Assembly: GCF_011047135.1 (NCBI RefSeq)
Contig: NZ_CP049255.1
Location: 1,674,001-1,738,000, forward strand
DNA length: 64,000 nucleotides
DNA from: Microbacterium endophyticum
GTDB lineage: Bacteria; Actinomycetota; Actinomycetes; Actinomycetales; Microbacteriaceae
Direction: 5' to 3'
Part shown: in pieces, positions 8,499 through 17,225 of the stretch
How the letters are laid out: each line of letters opens with the position of its first letter
Numbering within the stretch: position 1 is the first letter of the stretch
Notes under the pieces: generated by a model
Told to the model about the DNA's origin: nothing
The model's input: the letters and a program-made list of their open reading frames with translations, nothing else
Database searches by the model: none
Translations under genes and position numbers: made by a program

Positions 8499-9566
8499 CT
8501 ATGGGTCGTCAGTGAGGATCGCTCGGGTCCAGTGCCAGTCATTTTTTGGCCGGATCCACTGTTCCCGCCCCGAATTCAACTTCCGGGCGGCCTCGGTGAG
8601 CCAGATGGTCGAATCTGGCCCCCAGCCCGCGATCACGGACCCGTATTCCTTATCAATGTCGATCAACTGAGTGGCCGCCGAGAGGTATCCGAGCGTGGTG
8701 AGGTGCACGGCGTCCCACTTCTCGGAAACGCGCTGCCAGTCCGGGATCACCCATCTCCCGTCACGACCCGTCACGCGGAACCAGTCGTGACGACGGGACG
8801 CTGTGACCTCCATGGGGTACTCCCTGCAGAGGTCGGCCCAGTCTTCGGGCGATCGGATCTCGAGCGTCTTGCCTGCCCCCTCCACCGGGACGACCGCGGC
8901 GGTCTCCCAACCGAGGAAGTCCTCCGTCAACTCAAGAGCATCCAAGATGCTGCCGCGTGTGGTGAGCAACGTGTACGGCAAGGACCACCACATTCCCGAC
9001 ACGTTCGCGTGCGGATCGGCGGGGCCTTCACGTGCCGCTCTGGCTTCCCCCTCTCGCTGGGCTTGTGCCCACTCCGCAAGGGCGGCAAATGGGGTGGTTT
9101 CTCGCCACGCCGCTTCGCTGCGCGAGGGCCACTCCACTGCCCATTGCATCTCTCTTCGGTCGGCGGTGAGCTCGGGGATCGCCGTGGCCAGTCGTTCGGC
9201 CACGCGCCACAGAGACGCCCGCACTGCTGGCTCCGCGGCGACGTGGTCGTCGTCGTCGGGCTCCTGCCAGTAGTAGGCGAAGTCGACCGTCGCCTGCAGT
9301 GATTCCCGCACGATGTCGCAGCTGACATTTGATAGGTCGACACCCTCGATGAGTGCCGCGACCTCGTCGCCGCTGTACGTCGGGTCCTCTTCCCGGTGGG
9401 AAACGTCACCGATGAGCCGTCGGCGGCGAACTCTCGGGTTCGGATCCGGTTCCTTCCCCAGCCACAAAACTCCGAGACGCACAGCTTCATTTGTGCGTGA
9501 CGCATACTCCAGACACAGCCGACGGCCGCGTGGGCCGCGCATAAGAGCATCCGCGAGATTCACCAT
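8499..9566 (-). CDS. Conserved-looking hypothetical protein, 355 aa
   Basis: The ATG at 9566 (MVNLADALMRGPRGRRLCLEY) is preceded by GGGTGGG; an upstream ATG at 9602 is less likely. The protein is soluble, acidic and rich in Trp, with no signal peptide. The N-terminal RGPRGRRLCLEYA and a region with SPEDWADLCREYP and WDAVHLTTLGYLSA look like a conserved actinobacterial family of unknown function in which the C-terminal part contains a repeated substrate-like Trp/Tyr pattern. I do not recognise a catalytic motif. Confidence 0.6.
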   Translation of the reverse strand: MVNLADALMRGPRGRRLCLEYASRTNEAVRLGVLWLGKEPDPNPRVRRRRLIGDVSHREEDPTYSGDEVAALIEGVDLSNVSCDIVRESLQATVDFAYYWQEPDDDDHVAAEPAVRASLWRVAERLATAIPELTADRREMQWAVEWPSRSEAAWRETTPFAALAEWAQAQREGEARAAREGPADPHANVSGMWWSLPYTLLTTRGSILDALELTEDFLGWETAAVVPVEGAGKTLEIRSPEDWADLCREYPMEVTASRRHDWFRVTGRDGRWVIPDWQRVSEKWDAVHLTTLGYLSAATQLIDIDKEYGSVIAGWGPDSTIWLTEAARKLNSGREQWIRPKNDWHWTRAILTDDP

Positions 9567-9632
9567 CAGCCCACCCTGCCGCACGATCGCACGATGCTCC
9601 ACTGCCGATGCGTGCGTCTTGCGACTAGCGGA

Positions 9633-10055
9633 TTAGGAGCAACTGTGTTTGGACCAGACCTCGATCACGCGATCAGTATCTGGATAGCCGGCCGCCTCGA
9701 GTTTGTCTTTTACGTGCAACGTGACCGTCAGCATGTAAGCCTCGCTGTGAAGTTCTGCTTCTGATGTCCGTTCCCGCTCGTAGTCACTTTTTGAGAACTC
9801 GAGCAGGCTGGTTGCTGATGCAAGCGTTTCCGGAGTGACTTCGGCTTCAGCGAGGGCCAGTTCGGCCACGGTCTGTGCTTCGGGATCGGTGCCCTCCCGA
9901 AGATCCCCAAGCGACCACGAACCGGTGCACTTCTGGCCCGCGGCAACGAAGTCGTCGGTGCGATCGGCTGGGCCGTTGATGAGCGCACAACCGGCCATCG
10001 TTATGCCCGCAAGAGCCGCGATTCCAACGGCAAGAAACCTGCGTCGAAACTTCAT
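9633..10055 (-). CDS. Small secreted lipoprotein
   Basis: 140 residues with a clear lipoprotein signal: MKFRRR positive start, hydrophobic FLAVGIAALAGI, and lipobox TMAGC with the acylated Cys at residue 23. The mature part is polar and helical, contains one more Cys near residue 43 and one at the end (KHSCS), which could pair. No enzyme motif. It should be anchored to the outer face of the membrane. Function unknown. Confidence 0.72.
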   Translation of the reverse strand: MKFRRRFLAVGIAALAGITMAGCALINGPADRTDDFVAAGQKCTGSWSLGDLREGTDPEAQTVAELALAEAEVTPETLASATSLLEFSKSDYERERTSEAELHSEAYMLTVTLHVKDKLEAAGYPDTDRVIEVWSKHSCS

Positions 10056-10242
10056 TCGTCAAGGGTAAGGGGCGGGCTGTGCGCTGACCAGAGCTCCGAA
10101 CGAATTCAGGGCCTGCCCCGCTTAGACGCCCGAGAGCGGACCGGGTGTCATCGGCCATCAAGTGCCGATCACGGACGCTCTCCACGGCCTCAAGCGCCGC
10201 GCCAGCGGTCATACAGTGACGCTGTGGCTCTACTCTGCAGAT

Positions 10243-10431
10243 ATGAAGGAAGTGTGGATCGTTTACCACGACAGCGGGCCCGACAATAATATTCTCGGTG
10301 TCTTCGACAACCCGGCCGACGCATACGAGTATCAAGAGCTAGTAGGCCCTGACTATCCCAAAGGTGCTCTGCTGACGCCATTTCAAGTGCCGTGGCGCAG
10401 TTCTGATCGCCAAACCACGATCCAGATCTAG
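10243..10431 (+). CDS. Small hypothetical protein, 62 aa
   Basis: From ATG 10243 the product begins MKEVWIVYHDSGPDNNILGV and continues with FDNPADAYEYQELVG. The alternation of a beta-strand (WIVYH), GVFD and an Ala/Tyr helix resembles small proteins that report a numeric field, with a xVYxxD...GVFxxxxxA pattern seen in many bacterial hypotheticals. No strong ribosome-binding site; a longer in-frame start exists at 10162. Function unknown. Confidence 0.5.
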   Translation: MKEVWIVYHDSGPDNNILGVFDNPADAYEYQELVGPDYPKGALLTPFQVPWRSSDRQTTIQI

Positions 10432-10555
10432 GGCTCGCCATTTGCGCAGCTCGTGCGCGGAGAGACTCAATGATCCGGAGTGAAGCCTCCGTGACGAGCG
10501 CGCGGATAGCGCCGCAGCTGTTGAATCAGGCATAGATGAGGGACTCAAGCAGTAC

Positions 10556-10588
10556 TATATCGATATTCGATAATATCGACTATCGATA
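10556..10588. promoter_or_regulatory. TATCGATA operator array before DUF2975 gene
   Basis: Three dyads lie in 31 bp just upstream of the AAAGGAG ribosome-binding site: TATCGATA (10558-10565), TCGATAATATCGA (10567-10579) and TATCGATA (10581-10588). This AT-rich island in a GC-rich region is a likely autoregulatory site for the XRE-type regulator encoded by the second gene of the operon. Confidence 0.5.
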
Positions 10589-10600
10589 AAGGAGCCCTCA

Positions 10601-11266
10601 ATGCTCGCGCAAGACGATCCGGTACGAACCCGCCCGACAGTGCGCTACCGGGTGGTTCGGGCCCTTCTTGCGGTGGTCGCAGGATTGGTCGTGGTCAATG
10701 ACCTCGTTCGTGCGTTCACGACGGTGACCGGACGCACGCTGCTTACTTTCGGCGGAGCAGACGGGCGGCTTCCGCTCAGTCAGCTTCCACAGCTCAATCA
10801 AGCAGACCTTCGTGAGGGCGCCGCGGGAACTCTCGCCGATTTAGATTTCGGGGCCCGTGTGTTCGCGGCAGCGCCCTCAATGATCGAAGCGCTCACCGTG
10901 ATGTTCGCCTTTTTTCTCCTGCTTCGTGTTCTGAAGGGGGTGGCACTCGCCGCGCCCTTCAGTGCGCCCGTGCTGTCTGGATGGCGCCGGTTGACCATGG
11001 TTCTCCTCGTCGGAGGGTGTGTTCAGGTGCTCGTTGAGACGGCAGCCTCGGTGTATATCGCGAGCAGAATGGGCCTTCTCTTCGGAGCGGGTCAAGTGAT
11101 GCCGGAGGATCAAGAAGCCTTTCTCGGCGGGGACTACGTGATCGTGAGCGCCGCCCTGCCCCAGTGGCCAATCGCAATTCTCATCGCCGGACTCGTCGCG
11201 TGGGCACTGGCCTCCGCGTTCCGGGCAGGCGCGAAGCTTGAAGCGGATGTGGACGGCGTTGTCTGA
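10601..11266 (+). CDS. DUF2975 membrane protein
   Basis: 221 residues with four hydrophobic helices: VVRALLAVVAGLVVVNDLV, SMIEALTVMFAFFLLLRVL, LTMVLLVGGCVQVLVET and WPIAILIAGLVAWALASAF. The arrangement and the partner gene match the DUF2975 family, which is nearly always followed by a short YozG-like XRE regulator. AAAGGAG lies 6 bases before the ATG. It overlaps the next gene, so the two form an operon behind the TATCGATA array. The role is unknown. Confidence 0.72.
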   Translation: MLAQDDPVRTRPTVRYRVVRALLAVVAGLVVVNDLVRAFTTVTGRTLLTFGGADGRLPLSQLPQLNQADLREGAAGTLADLDFGARVFAAAPSMIEALTVMFAFFLLLRVLKGVALAAPFSAPVLSGWRRLTMVLLVGGCVQVLVETAASVYIASRMGLLFGAGQVMPEDQEAFLGGDYVIVSAALPQWPIAILIAGLVAWALASAFRAGAKLEADVDGVV

Positions 11267-11528
11267 CGAGAGTGTGGCCAATGGCGTGAGTGACGGCGTT
11301 ACTCACCGGATCACCTGCCACATTGAGAGGGTTTTGCGTGAGCGTCAAATGACTCTCACTGAGCTCTCGCACCGCACCGGAATCACCATGGCCAATTTAT
11401 CGATCCTCAAAAATAACCGTGCCAAGGCCATTCGATTCACCACGCTGACGCTGATCTGTGATGTTCTCGACACGACGCCCGGAGAGCTCTTTGGCATCGA
11501 GCCGAGTGACGGGCAACGGGCTTTGTGA
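11238..11528 (+). CDS. YozG-like XRE-family regulator
   Basis: Up to 96 residues. The helix-turn-helix is in the middle: MTLTELSHRTGITMANLSIL, then NNRAKAIRFTTLTLICDVLD and TPGELF, the typical end of YozG/Cro-type domains. The true start is uncertain: ATG 11238 or 11247 overlap the DUF2975 gene, while GTG 11274 would remove the overlap. It probably regulates itself and the upstream membrane gene. The 72 bases after the stop show nothing notable. Confidence 0.75.
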   Translation: MKRMWTALSDESVANGVSDGVTHRITCHIERVLRERQMTLTELSHRTGITMANLSILKNNRAKAIRFTTLTLICDVLDTTPGELFGIEPSDGQRAL

Positions 11529-11600
11529 CGAGCGTTGCGGGAGATGGCTGAATTGTTCCGGCTGCTCGCGTTCCCGTCGGCGCTCTCGTGCCTTCGTGGC

Positions 11601-12713
11601 TTAAGACCACACCTCGGATGCCAGGGCGACAACTGATTCGACCTTCGCCCACTGCTCGGCCTCGGTCAGCACGTTTCCCTCTTCGGTCGAGGCAAAGCCG
11701 CACTGGGGGCTGAGTGCGAGCTGCTCGAGGGGAACGATGGCGGATGCCTCGTCGATGCGTCGACGCACATCGGCCGGGTCTTCGAGCGTGCCCGACTTGG
11801 TCGTGACGAGACCGAGCTCGACGACCTGGTTGCCGCGCGGCAAGAACCGCAGCGGTTCGAACCCACCGGCGCGCTCGCTGTCGTACTCGAGGAAGAATCC
11901 GTCGTAGTTGCATTCGCCCAAGAGCTGCTCGGCGACCGGTTCGTAGCCACCGGACGAGATGAAGGTCGAGCGGAAGTTTCCCCGACACACGTGAGTGGTG
12001 ACGACCAAATCATCGGGCTTGTCGCGAAGCGATGCGTTGATCAAGGAAGCGTAGCGCTCGGCGAGGCCTTCGGAACGCACACCGCGGCTCGTGGCTTTGG
12101 CAAGCTCAACGTCTGAGCAGAGGTAGGCCCATGCCGTGTCGTCGAACTGGAGGTAACGGCATCCGGCGTCGTAAAAAGCCTGGACTGCTGCCCGATAGGC
12201 CGCGGCAAGATCCTCGAAAAGGTCGTCGCGGTCGCCGTACGGTGAGTCTTCGAATGCGCTGTTTTCGAGGCGGAAGTCGAGCACCGTCGGCGCAGGAATC
12301 GTGAACTTGGGAACGAGCCCGGCAGCATCGGCGAGCGGCTTCAGCGTGCGGAACTGCTCGAGCATCGGGTGGTCGGCGGGAAAGCCCACTTCACCGTCGA
12401 GCTTGAGCCCGAGCGGTCGCGTTTGTACGCCTTGAAACTGAATGCCGTGATCGAGCTCGACGACATCGACGCCGCCGAGCATCCCGAAAAAGTCGAAGTG
12501 CCACCATGAGCGCGGGTACTCGCCATCGGTTGCGAGCTGCAGGCCAGCCTGCGCTTGGCGTTCGACGAGGGCCGCGATCTCGGTGTTTTCGACGCGCTTC
12601 AGTTCGGCGGTGTCGATAGCTCCGGTCGCGTGCTGCGTGCGTGCATTCTTCACGCGCTCCGGGCGCAGGTAGCTTCCGACGACATCGGCACGAAATGGCG
12701 GGTTCACTGACAT
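11601..12713 (-). CDS. Cobalamin-independent methionine synthase family protein (MetE C-terminal-like)
   Basis: 370 residues, half the size of full MetE, so it has only the catalytic C-terminal barrel, as in YxjG-type proteins. It starts FRADVVGSYLRP, contains the DGEYPRSWWHFDFF region, QFDDTAW, the zinc-ligand region HVCRGNF with His and Cys, FLEYDSERAG, and ends with SPQCGFAS, the third Zn-binding Cys. These members usually act as core methionine synthases or as methyltransferases on other thiols. The ATG at 12713 follows GAGGA; a GTG at 12722 is an alternative. Divergent from an IclR gene across a strong palindrome. Confidence 0.85.
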   Translation of the reverse strand: MSVNPPFRADVVGSYLRPERVKNARTQHATGAIDTAELKRVENTEIAALVERQAQAGLQLATDGEYPRSWWHFDFFGMLGGVDVVELDHGIQFQGVQTRPLGLKLDGEVGFPADHPMLEQFRTLKPLADAAGLVPKFTIPAPTVLDFRLENSAFEDSPYGDRDDLFEDLAAAYRAAVQAFYDAGCRYLQFDDTAWAYLCSDVELAKATSRGVRSEGLAERYASLINASLRDKPDDLVVTTHVCRGNFRSTFISSGGYEPVAEQLLGECNYDGFFLEYDSERAGGFEPLRFLPRGNQVVELGLVTTKSGTLEDPADVRRRIDEASAIVPLEQLALSPQCGFASTEEGNVLTEAEQWAKVESVVALASEVWS

Positions 12714-12794
12714 GGTCCTCACGATACGACAATGGGTTGCGGCTGCTAGCGCTGAGCCGCGGAATGTGACGGCATACGTCGCCCGGCATCCGCT

Positions 12795-12819
12795 CTGACG
12801 TGGGCTAGCCTCACGTCAG
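12795..12819. promoter_or_regulatory. Palindromic operator between MetE-like and IclR genes
   Basis: CTGACGTG, nine intervening bases, then CACGTCAG: a perfect 8-bp dyad in the 130-bp divergent gap, 25 bases before the IclR start codon. It is a likely regulator site; the IclR product is the obvious but unproven ligand. Confidence 0.5.
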
Positions 12820-12843
12820 TTGGATTTGCCACGAGGGAGCCGC

Positions 12844-13614
12844 ATGAAGAGCGAGATCACGCCCGCCGAAGGTGTGCTTTCGCGTGCCGCGCGCCTGCTT
12901 CGCGCGTTCACCGCAGACGACGACGGCGTGACTGCCGCAACCCTCGCTGTGCGAACTGGGCTCTCTCGTTCGACGGCCCACCGACTCGCTGTTGAACTCA
13001 CCTCTCTTGGCATGCTCGATCGCCGTGCCGATGGATCGTATGCGGTCGGCACCGGCATCTGGGAGATCGGTGAGCTTGCGGCGGTCTCGGCTCGTCTTCG
13101 AGAGCGCGCGCTGCCGCACATGCTGCGGCTGTATGAGGCCACCGGCGAGAACGTGCATGTCGCCGTGCTCAGCAGCGAGAACCCCGCGGATGCCGAAGCG
13201 CTCTACGTAGCGCGGGTCACGGGTCCCCACTCGATTCCGACCCTCAGCCGCGTTGGGGGGAGGCATCCGCTCCACACCACGGGAGTAGGAAAGGCGTTGA
13301 TCGCGCAGCAAGACGATGAGTGGATCGACCTCTTTCTCCTACGCGGGCTGCAGCGCGAAACGGTGCATTCCATCACGGATGCCGCGCGCTTTCGCCAAGA
13401 TGTCGTTCGGGCGCGCGAGCGCGGTTTCGCCACAACGCGCCAAGAAATGACCCTCGGCAATGTCTCGATTGCCGTCGCAATTCCGCCACTGCCGGGGTTG
13501 CCGCTTGCCGCGCTCGGCATCGTCACCCACATGGCGCGCGCCGATGAAGCACGGCTTGCCCCGCTCGTCGTCGCCGCGGCAGGGGATATTGCGCGCGCAG
13601 TAGAACATCACTAA
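12844..13614 (+). CDS. IclR-family transcriptional regulator
   Basis: 256 residues. N-terminal winged helix: VLSRAARLLRAF, AATLAVRTGLSRSTAHRLAV with the IclR recognition helix, then SLGMLDR. The C-terminal effector domain shows HTTGVGKALIAQ and the ARERGFATTRQEM segment. The ATG at 12844 follows GAGGGAG. It sits on the same strand just upstream of pcaHGBDC, with a 15-bp palindrome between, so it is a strong candidate regulator of protocatechuate ring cleavage, or of the divergent MetE-like gene. Confidence 0.88.
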   Translation: MKSEITPAEGVLSRAARLLRAFTADDDGVTAATLAVRTGLSRSTAHRLAVELTSLGMLDRRADGSYAVGTGIWEIGELAAVSARLRERALPHMLRLYEATGENVHVAVLSSENPADAEALYVARVTGPHSIPTLSRVGGRHPLHTTGVGKALIAQQDDEWIDLFLLRGLQRETVHSITDAARFRQDVVRARERGFATTRQEMTLGNVSIAVAIPPLPGLPLAALGIVTHMARADEARLAPLVVAAAGDIARAVEHH

Positions 13615-13622
13615 ACGCGAGA

Positions 13623-13650
13623 TCCCACTCAGTGGGACGAAGGTGTTCGC
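13623..13650. promoter_or_regulatory. Putative operators in the pcaH promoter region
   Basis: The 86-bp gap before pcaH holds a perfect 15-bp dyad, TCCCACT-C-AGTGGGA (13623-13637), then TGTTCGC (13644-13650). TGTTCGC is the same half-site found three to four times before pcaI at 20.9 kb, suggesting two IclR proteins act here. Confidence 0.5.
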
Positions 13651-13700
13651 GTTCGGCACTGCGCGTGCGAGGGTGTGGTGATCTTTGTCGAAGGAGACCT

Positions 13701-14516
13701 ATGACCACCCCCATGAACTCGGCCGCGCCCGAGTCGCTTCTGGCTTCACCCGACCAGTTGACGCAACGCGAGATGACGCAAGAAATCATCGACGTGCACG
13801 CTGCCGCCGAGGCTCGCGAGGCAGCCGGCGAGTTCGTACCGATGACTCTCCATGACTTTCCGCCGTACCGTTCCAGCATCCTTCGCCACCCGACGAAGAA
13901 CCTCAAGCTCGTCGACCCGGAGACGATCGAGCTCTGGTCGCCAGCATTCGGCCAACGCGATGTCGCGGCGATCGAGTCCGACCTCACCCTGCAGCACACG
14001 GGCGAGCCGCAGGGCGAGCGCATCACGGTGCACGGTCGGCTACTTGACTCATGGGGCCGCCCGCTCGCCAATCAGCTGCTCGAACTGTGGCAGGCGAATG
14101 CCGCGGGCCGCTACATCCACCAGCGCGACCAGCACCCGGCTCCGCTCGACCCGAACTTCACGGGAGCCGGACGAGTGGTCACGAACGACGCTGGCGAATA
14201 CAAATTCACGACGATCAAACCGGGCCCGTACCCCTGGAAAAACCACATCAACGCGTGGCGCCCCGCCCACATCCACTTCTCGGTCTTCGGTACTGGTTTC
14301 ACGCAGCGCCTCATCACTCAGATGTACTTTCCGGGCGACCCGCTCTTTGCTCTCGACCCGATCTACAACACGATTCCGCGCCAGAAAGACCGCGACCGCT
14401 TGATCGGTGCGTACGATCACGACCTCACGGTTCCCGAGTTCTCGATGGGTTATCGCTTCGACATCGTCGTTGACGGACCGGATGCCACATGGTTCGAGCC
14501 CGAGGAGGAGAAGTAA
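13701..14516 (+). CDS. pcaH: Protocatechuate 3,4-dioxygenase beta subunit
   Basis: 271 residues. Intradiol dioxygenase with the iron-binding set visible in PGPYPWKNHINAWRPAHIHF: Tyr, Tyr and the His pair of HIH; upstream the catechol dioxygenase core GRLLDSWGRPLANQLLELWQ is clear. The beta chain carries the catalytic non-heme iron(III) that cleaves protocatechuate between the hydroxyl groups to 3-carboxy-cis,cis-muconate. AAGGAG precedes the ATG at 13701. Its TAA overlaps the ATG of pcaG (TAATG), so the two subunits are co-translated. Confidence 0.96.
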   Translation: MTTPMNSAAPESLLASPDQLTQREMTQEIIDVHAAAEAREAAGEFVPMTLHDFPPYRSSILRHPTKNLKLVDPETIELWSPAFGQRDVAAIESDLTLQHTGEPQGERITVHGRLLDSWGRPLANQLLELWQANAAGRYIHQRDQHPAPLDPNFTGAGRVVTNDAGEYKFTTIKPGPYPWKNHINAWRPAHIHFSVFGTGFTQRLITQMYFPGDPLFALDPIYNTIPRQKDRDRLIGAYDHDLTVPEFSMGYRFDIVVDGPDATWFEPEEEK

Positions 14517-15091
14517 TGGTGCAGATCACCCCACCCGCAGGCGACAAGGTCATCGAGCCGAGCCCGGGCCAGACCGTCGGCCCGTTCTTCGCGTTCGGTC
14601 TTATCTATCCCGACATGCACGAAGTAGCTTTTCCGCACAGCAAAGGCGCAATCGTTGTCGGCGGCACAGTGTTCGATGGCGCGGGAGCTGCGATCCCCGA
14701 CGCCGTCATTGAAATCTGGGGTGCCGATGAAGACGGTCAGATTTCGCGAGAGCGCGGCGCATTTCGGCGCGACGACCACACGTTCACCGGATTCGGTCGC
14801 GCCGCGACGACCGACGACGGCCACTACGAGTTTTGGACGCGAAACCCCGGATCTGTTGCAGGCGAGGCGCCGTTTTATTCGGTGGTCGTGTTTGCGCGCG
14901 GTCTTCCCGACAAGCTCGTGACGCGCATCTACCTCCCCGAAGATGAAGACCGGCTCGCCGCCGATCCGCTGTTGGCTTCGTTGTCTCCAGAGGAGCGCGC
15001 TACGCTCATCGCAACCCGCACACCCGCTGGTTACCTGCAGCACGACATTCATTTGCAGGGTGAAAAGGAGACCGTGTTCCTTGCCTTCTAA
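14516..15091 (+). CDS. pcaG: Protocatechuate 3,4-dioxygenase alpha subunit
   Basis: 191 residues. It begins with PSPGQTVGPFFAFGL and GTVFDGAGAAIPDAVIEIWGA, the intradiol dioxygenase fold, and ends HDIHLQGEKETVFLAF. As is usual for the alpha chain it lacks the full His-X-His iron set and serves structure and substrate binding in the alpha-beta heteromultimer. The start is fixed by the 1-base overlap with the pcaH stop and GAGGAG just upstream. Confidence 0.95.
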   Translation: MVQITPPAGDKVIEPSPGQTVGPFFAFGLIYPDMHEVAFPHSKGAIVVGGTVFDGAGAAIPDAVIEIWGADEDGQISRERGAFRRDDHTFTGFGRAATTDDGHYEFWTRNPGSVAGEAPFYSVVVFARGLPDKLVTRIYLPEDEDRLAADPLLASLSPEERATLIATRTPAGYLQHDIHLQGEKETVFLAF

Positions 15092-16457
15092 CCCACCGTC
15101 GGTCGGATCTTTCGACGACGGTCTCCTGTCGCCGATAACGGCCGGCTACGATGGACTCGTGAGCGATCGCGCTGTTCTCGATGCGCTTGTGACGGCGGAG
15201 GTCGCGCTCGTTCGCGCATGGCAGCACGTCGGCGTTGCCCCGGTTTCTGCCGAAGCTGAGGTTTCTGCCGCGCTCGGGTGGGTCGATACGAAACACGGAT
15301 GCCGCGACCACGGCATCGATCTCGGTGCACTTGCCGCGCAATCCGTTGCCGGGGGTAACCCCGTGATTCCACTCGTGGGTGCGCTGCGAAGCATCGTGCC
15401 AGAGAGCGCTCGAGGCTGGGTGCATCGCGGCACGACGAGTCAAGACATCCTCGATTCGGCGCTCATGGTGGTGGCATCGCATGCCGTGGCGCAGATTCTT
15501 GCCGACCTCACCGCCGCCGAGAGTGCGCTGCAGGACTTCATTCGTGCCCACGGCGACAGCGTTGCCGCGGCTCGAACACTGACCCAACACGCGGTGCCGA
15601 CGACCCTGGGTGCCCGCGCCGGAGGGTGGCTCAACGGCATCCGTCGTGCTCGGGTGCGACTCGAGGCCGTGGAGTTGCCGGCCCAGCTTGCGGGAGCGGG
15701 TGGCACGCTCGCGGCCATCGGCGAGATCGCTGAAGCATCGGGCGCTGCAGGCGCTGTCGAGTCCGCGCTCGTTGCGGCGTACGCCGACGGATTGGGGCTC
15801 GCAGCCCCGACGGCTCCGTGGCACACGAGCCGCTGGCCGGTGACGGAACTCGGCGATGCCCTTGTGCAGGCGATCGATGCGCTCGGCAAAGTTGCGACCG
15901 ATGTCGCCACAGCCTCCCGCACCGAAATCGGTGAACTTCTCGAGGGCACCGGGGGCGGCTCTTCGGCGATGCCGCAGAAGCAGAACCCCGTGAGATCGGT
16001 GCTGATCAGGTCTGCCGCGCTTCGCGCACCGCTTCTTGGCGCGACGCTCCATACGGCGTCGGCGTTCGCGGCCGACGAGCGGCCCGACGGCGCATGGCAC
16101 GCCGAGTGGCCGACGCTGCGTGAACTGGTGCGGCTCGCGCTTGGCGCCAGTGCGCACGGTGCCGAGCTCCTGCGCGGACTCCGCGTCGACGACGACGCCG
16201 TGGCGCGGAACCTTGCTCTTACCGGCGGCCTTATCGTGAGCGAACGCCTGGGCATTGTGCTGACGCCGCTGATCGGTGCCGCGCGTTTCAAAGACCTCAT
16301 CGCTGCAGCTTCCGCGGGCGGCGACCTCGCGGCATTGATCACCGCACTTCCGGAGGCAGCGGGGCTCGACGTCGACGCCCTGCTCGATCCCGCCCACTAC
16401 ACCGGCGCGGCAGCTTCGATCGCTGCACGCGCACTCGACCCGGAGAGCGACCGATGA
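15081..16457 (+). CDS. pcaB: 3-carboxy-cis,cis-muconate cycloisomerase
   Basis: 458 residues from a TTG at 15081, placed there because AAGGAG is about 11 bases upstream and the family's N-terminus (FDDGLLSPITAGYDGLVSD) then begins correctly; a longer ATG frame from 14943 is only a shadow of pcaG. It belongs to the fumarase/argininosuccinate lyase superfamily: signature loop GGSSAMPQKQNPVRS is at residues 290-305 and the TTSQD segment lies at 112-116. It converts 3-carboxymuconate to 4-carboxymuconolactone. It overlaps pcaG by 11 bases and pcaD by 4. Confidence 0.94.
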   Translation: MPSNPPSVGSFDDGLLSPITAGYDGLVSDRAVLDALVTAEVALVRAWQHVGVAPVSAEAEVSAALGWVDTKHGCRDHGIDLGALAAQSVAGGNPVIPLVGALRSIVPESARGWVHRGTTSQDILDSALMVVASHAVAQILADLTAAESALQDFIRAHGDSVAAARTLTQHAVPTTLGARAGGWLNGIRRARVRLEAVELPAQLAGAGGTLAAIGEIAEASGAAGAVESALVAAYADGLGLAAPTAPWHTSRWPVTELGDALVQAIDALGKVATDVATASRTEIGELLEGTGGGSSAMPQKQNPVRSVLIRSAALRAPLLGATLHTASAFAADERPDGAWHAEWPTLRELVRLALGASAHGAELLRGLRVDDDAVARNLALTGGLIVSERLGIVLTPLIGAARFKDLIAAASAGGDLAALITALPEAAGLDVDALLDPAHYTGAAASIAARALDPESDR

Positions 16458-17218
16458 CCGTACCAGCGCTCGCATTCACTGTCCCGCAGGGGCCAGCGGG
16501 GGCACCTCTTCTCGTGCTGGGCCCCTCGCTTGGCACCTCGACGCTGCTCTGGCAAGACGTTATGCCCGAACTCGCCACCGACTATCGCGTGACAGCGTGG
16601 GATCTTCCCGGACACGGGCAGAGCCCCGCGGCAACCGCGGCTTTCAGCGTTGCCGATCTCGCCGACGCAGTAGCCGAGGGCGCGGGTGAACCGTTTCTCT
16701 ACGCCGGAGTCTCGCTTGGCGGAGCCGTTGGCCTGACGCTCGCGCTTCGGCACTCCGAGCAGGTGCGCGCTGCCGCGATTGTCGCATCGGGCGCAAAGCT
16801 TGGGGAACCGGGGCCGTGGCACGAGCGGGCAGCCCAGGTGCGTGCCCAGTCGACGTCGACTCTTATCGTGCCGTCGGCCCAGCGTTGGTTCGCTCCCGGC
16901 TCCATCGCTCGCCGCCCCGAGATCACCGGTCGCCTCCTCCACGCGCTGCAAGATGCCGACGACGAAAGCTATGCGCTGTGCTGCGAGGCGCTCGCCGCCT
17001 ACAACGTGCGCGATCAGTTGAGAGACATTCGGATGCCGGTCCTCGCCGCCTGGGGTCAGCACGATGCTGTCGCACCCGAGGCGAAGGCGACCGAAATCGC
17101 CGAGGGTGTTCGTGATGGCCGTGCCGTCGTCATTTCAGACGCCGCGCACCTGCCGCCCGCCGAGCAGCCGGTGGCGATGGCATCCGTTTTGCACGAGTTC
17201 TTCGCCTCGAGAAAGTGA
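16454..17218 (+). CDS. pcaD: 3-oxoadipate enol-lactonase
   Basis: 254 residues, alpha/beta hydrolase. The nucleophile elbow GVSLGG (Ser at about residue 81), the oxyanion DLPGHGQS segment and the late AWGQHDAV and DAAHLPPAEQP segments supply Ser-Asp-His. It hydrolyses 3-oxoadipate enol-lactone to 3-oxoadipate. The 4-base overlap with pcaB and 7-base gap to pcaC place it in the pcaHGBDC operon. Here pcaD and pcaC are separate genes, whereas many actinobacteria have the fused pcaL. Confidence 0.93.
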   Translation: MTVPALAFTVPQGPAGAPLLVLGPSLGTSTLLWQDVMPELATDYRVTAWDLPGHGQSPAATAAFSVADLADAVAEGAGEPFLYAGVSLGGAVGLTLALRHSEQVRAAAIVASGAKLGEPGPWHERAAQVRAQSTSTLIVPSAQRWFAPGSIARRPEITGRLLHALQDADDESYALCCEALAAYNVRDQLRDIRMPVLAAWGQHDAVAPEAKATEIAEGVRDGRAVVISDAAHLPPAEQPVAMASVLHEFFASRK

Positions 17219-17225
17219 GTACGAC

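Noticed and set aside
15006..16475. 489-codon open frame on the minus strand
   Set aside because: It is the exact shadow of pcaB; the plus-strand product has the full lyase signature.
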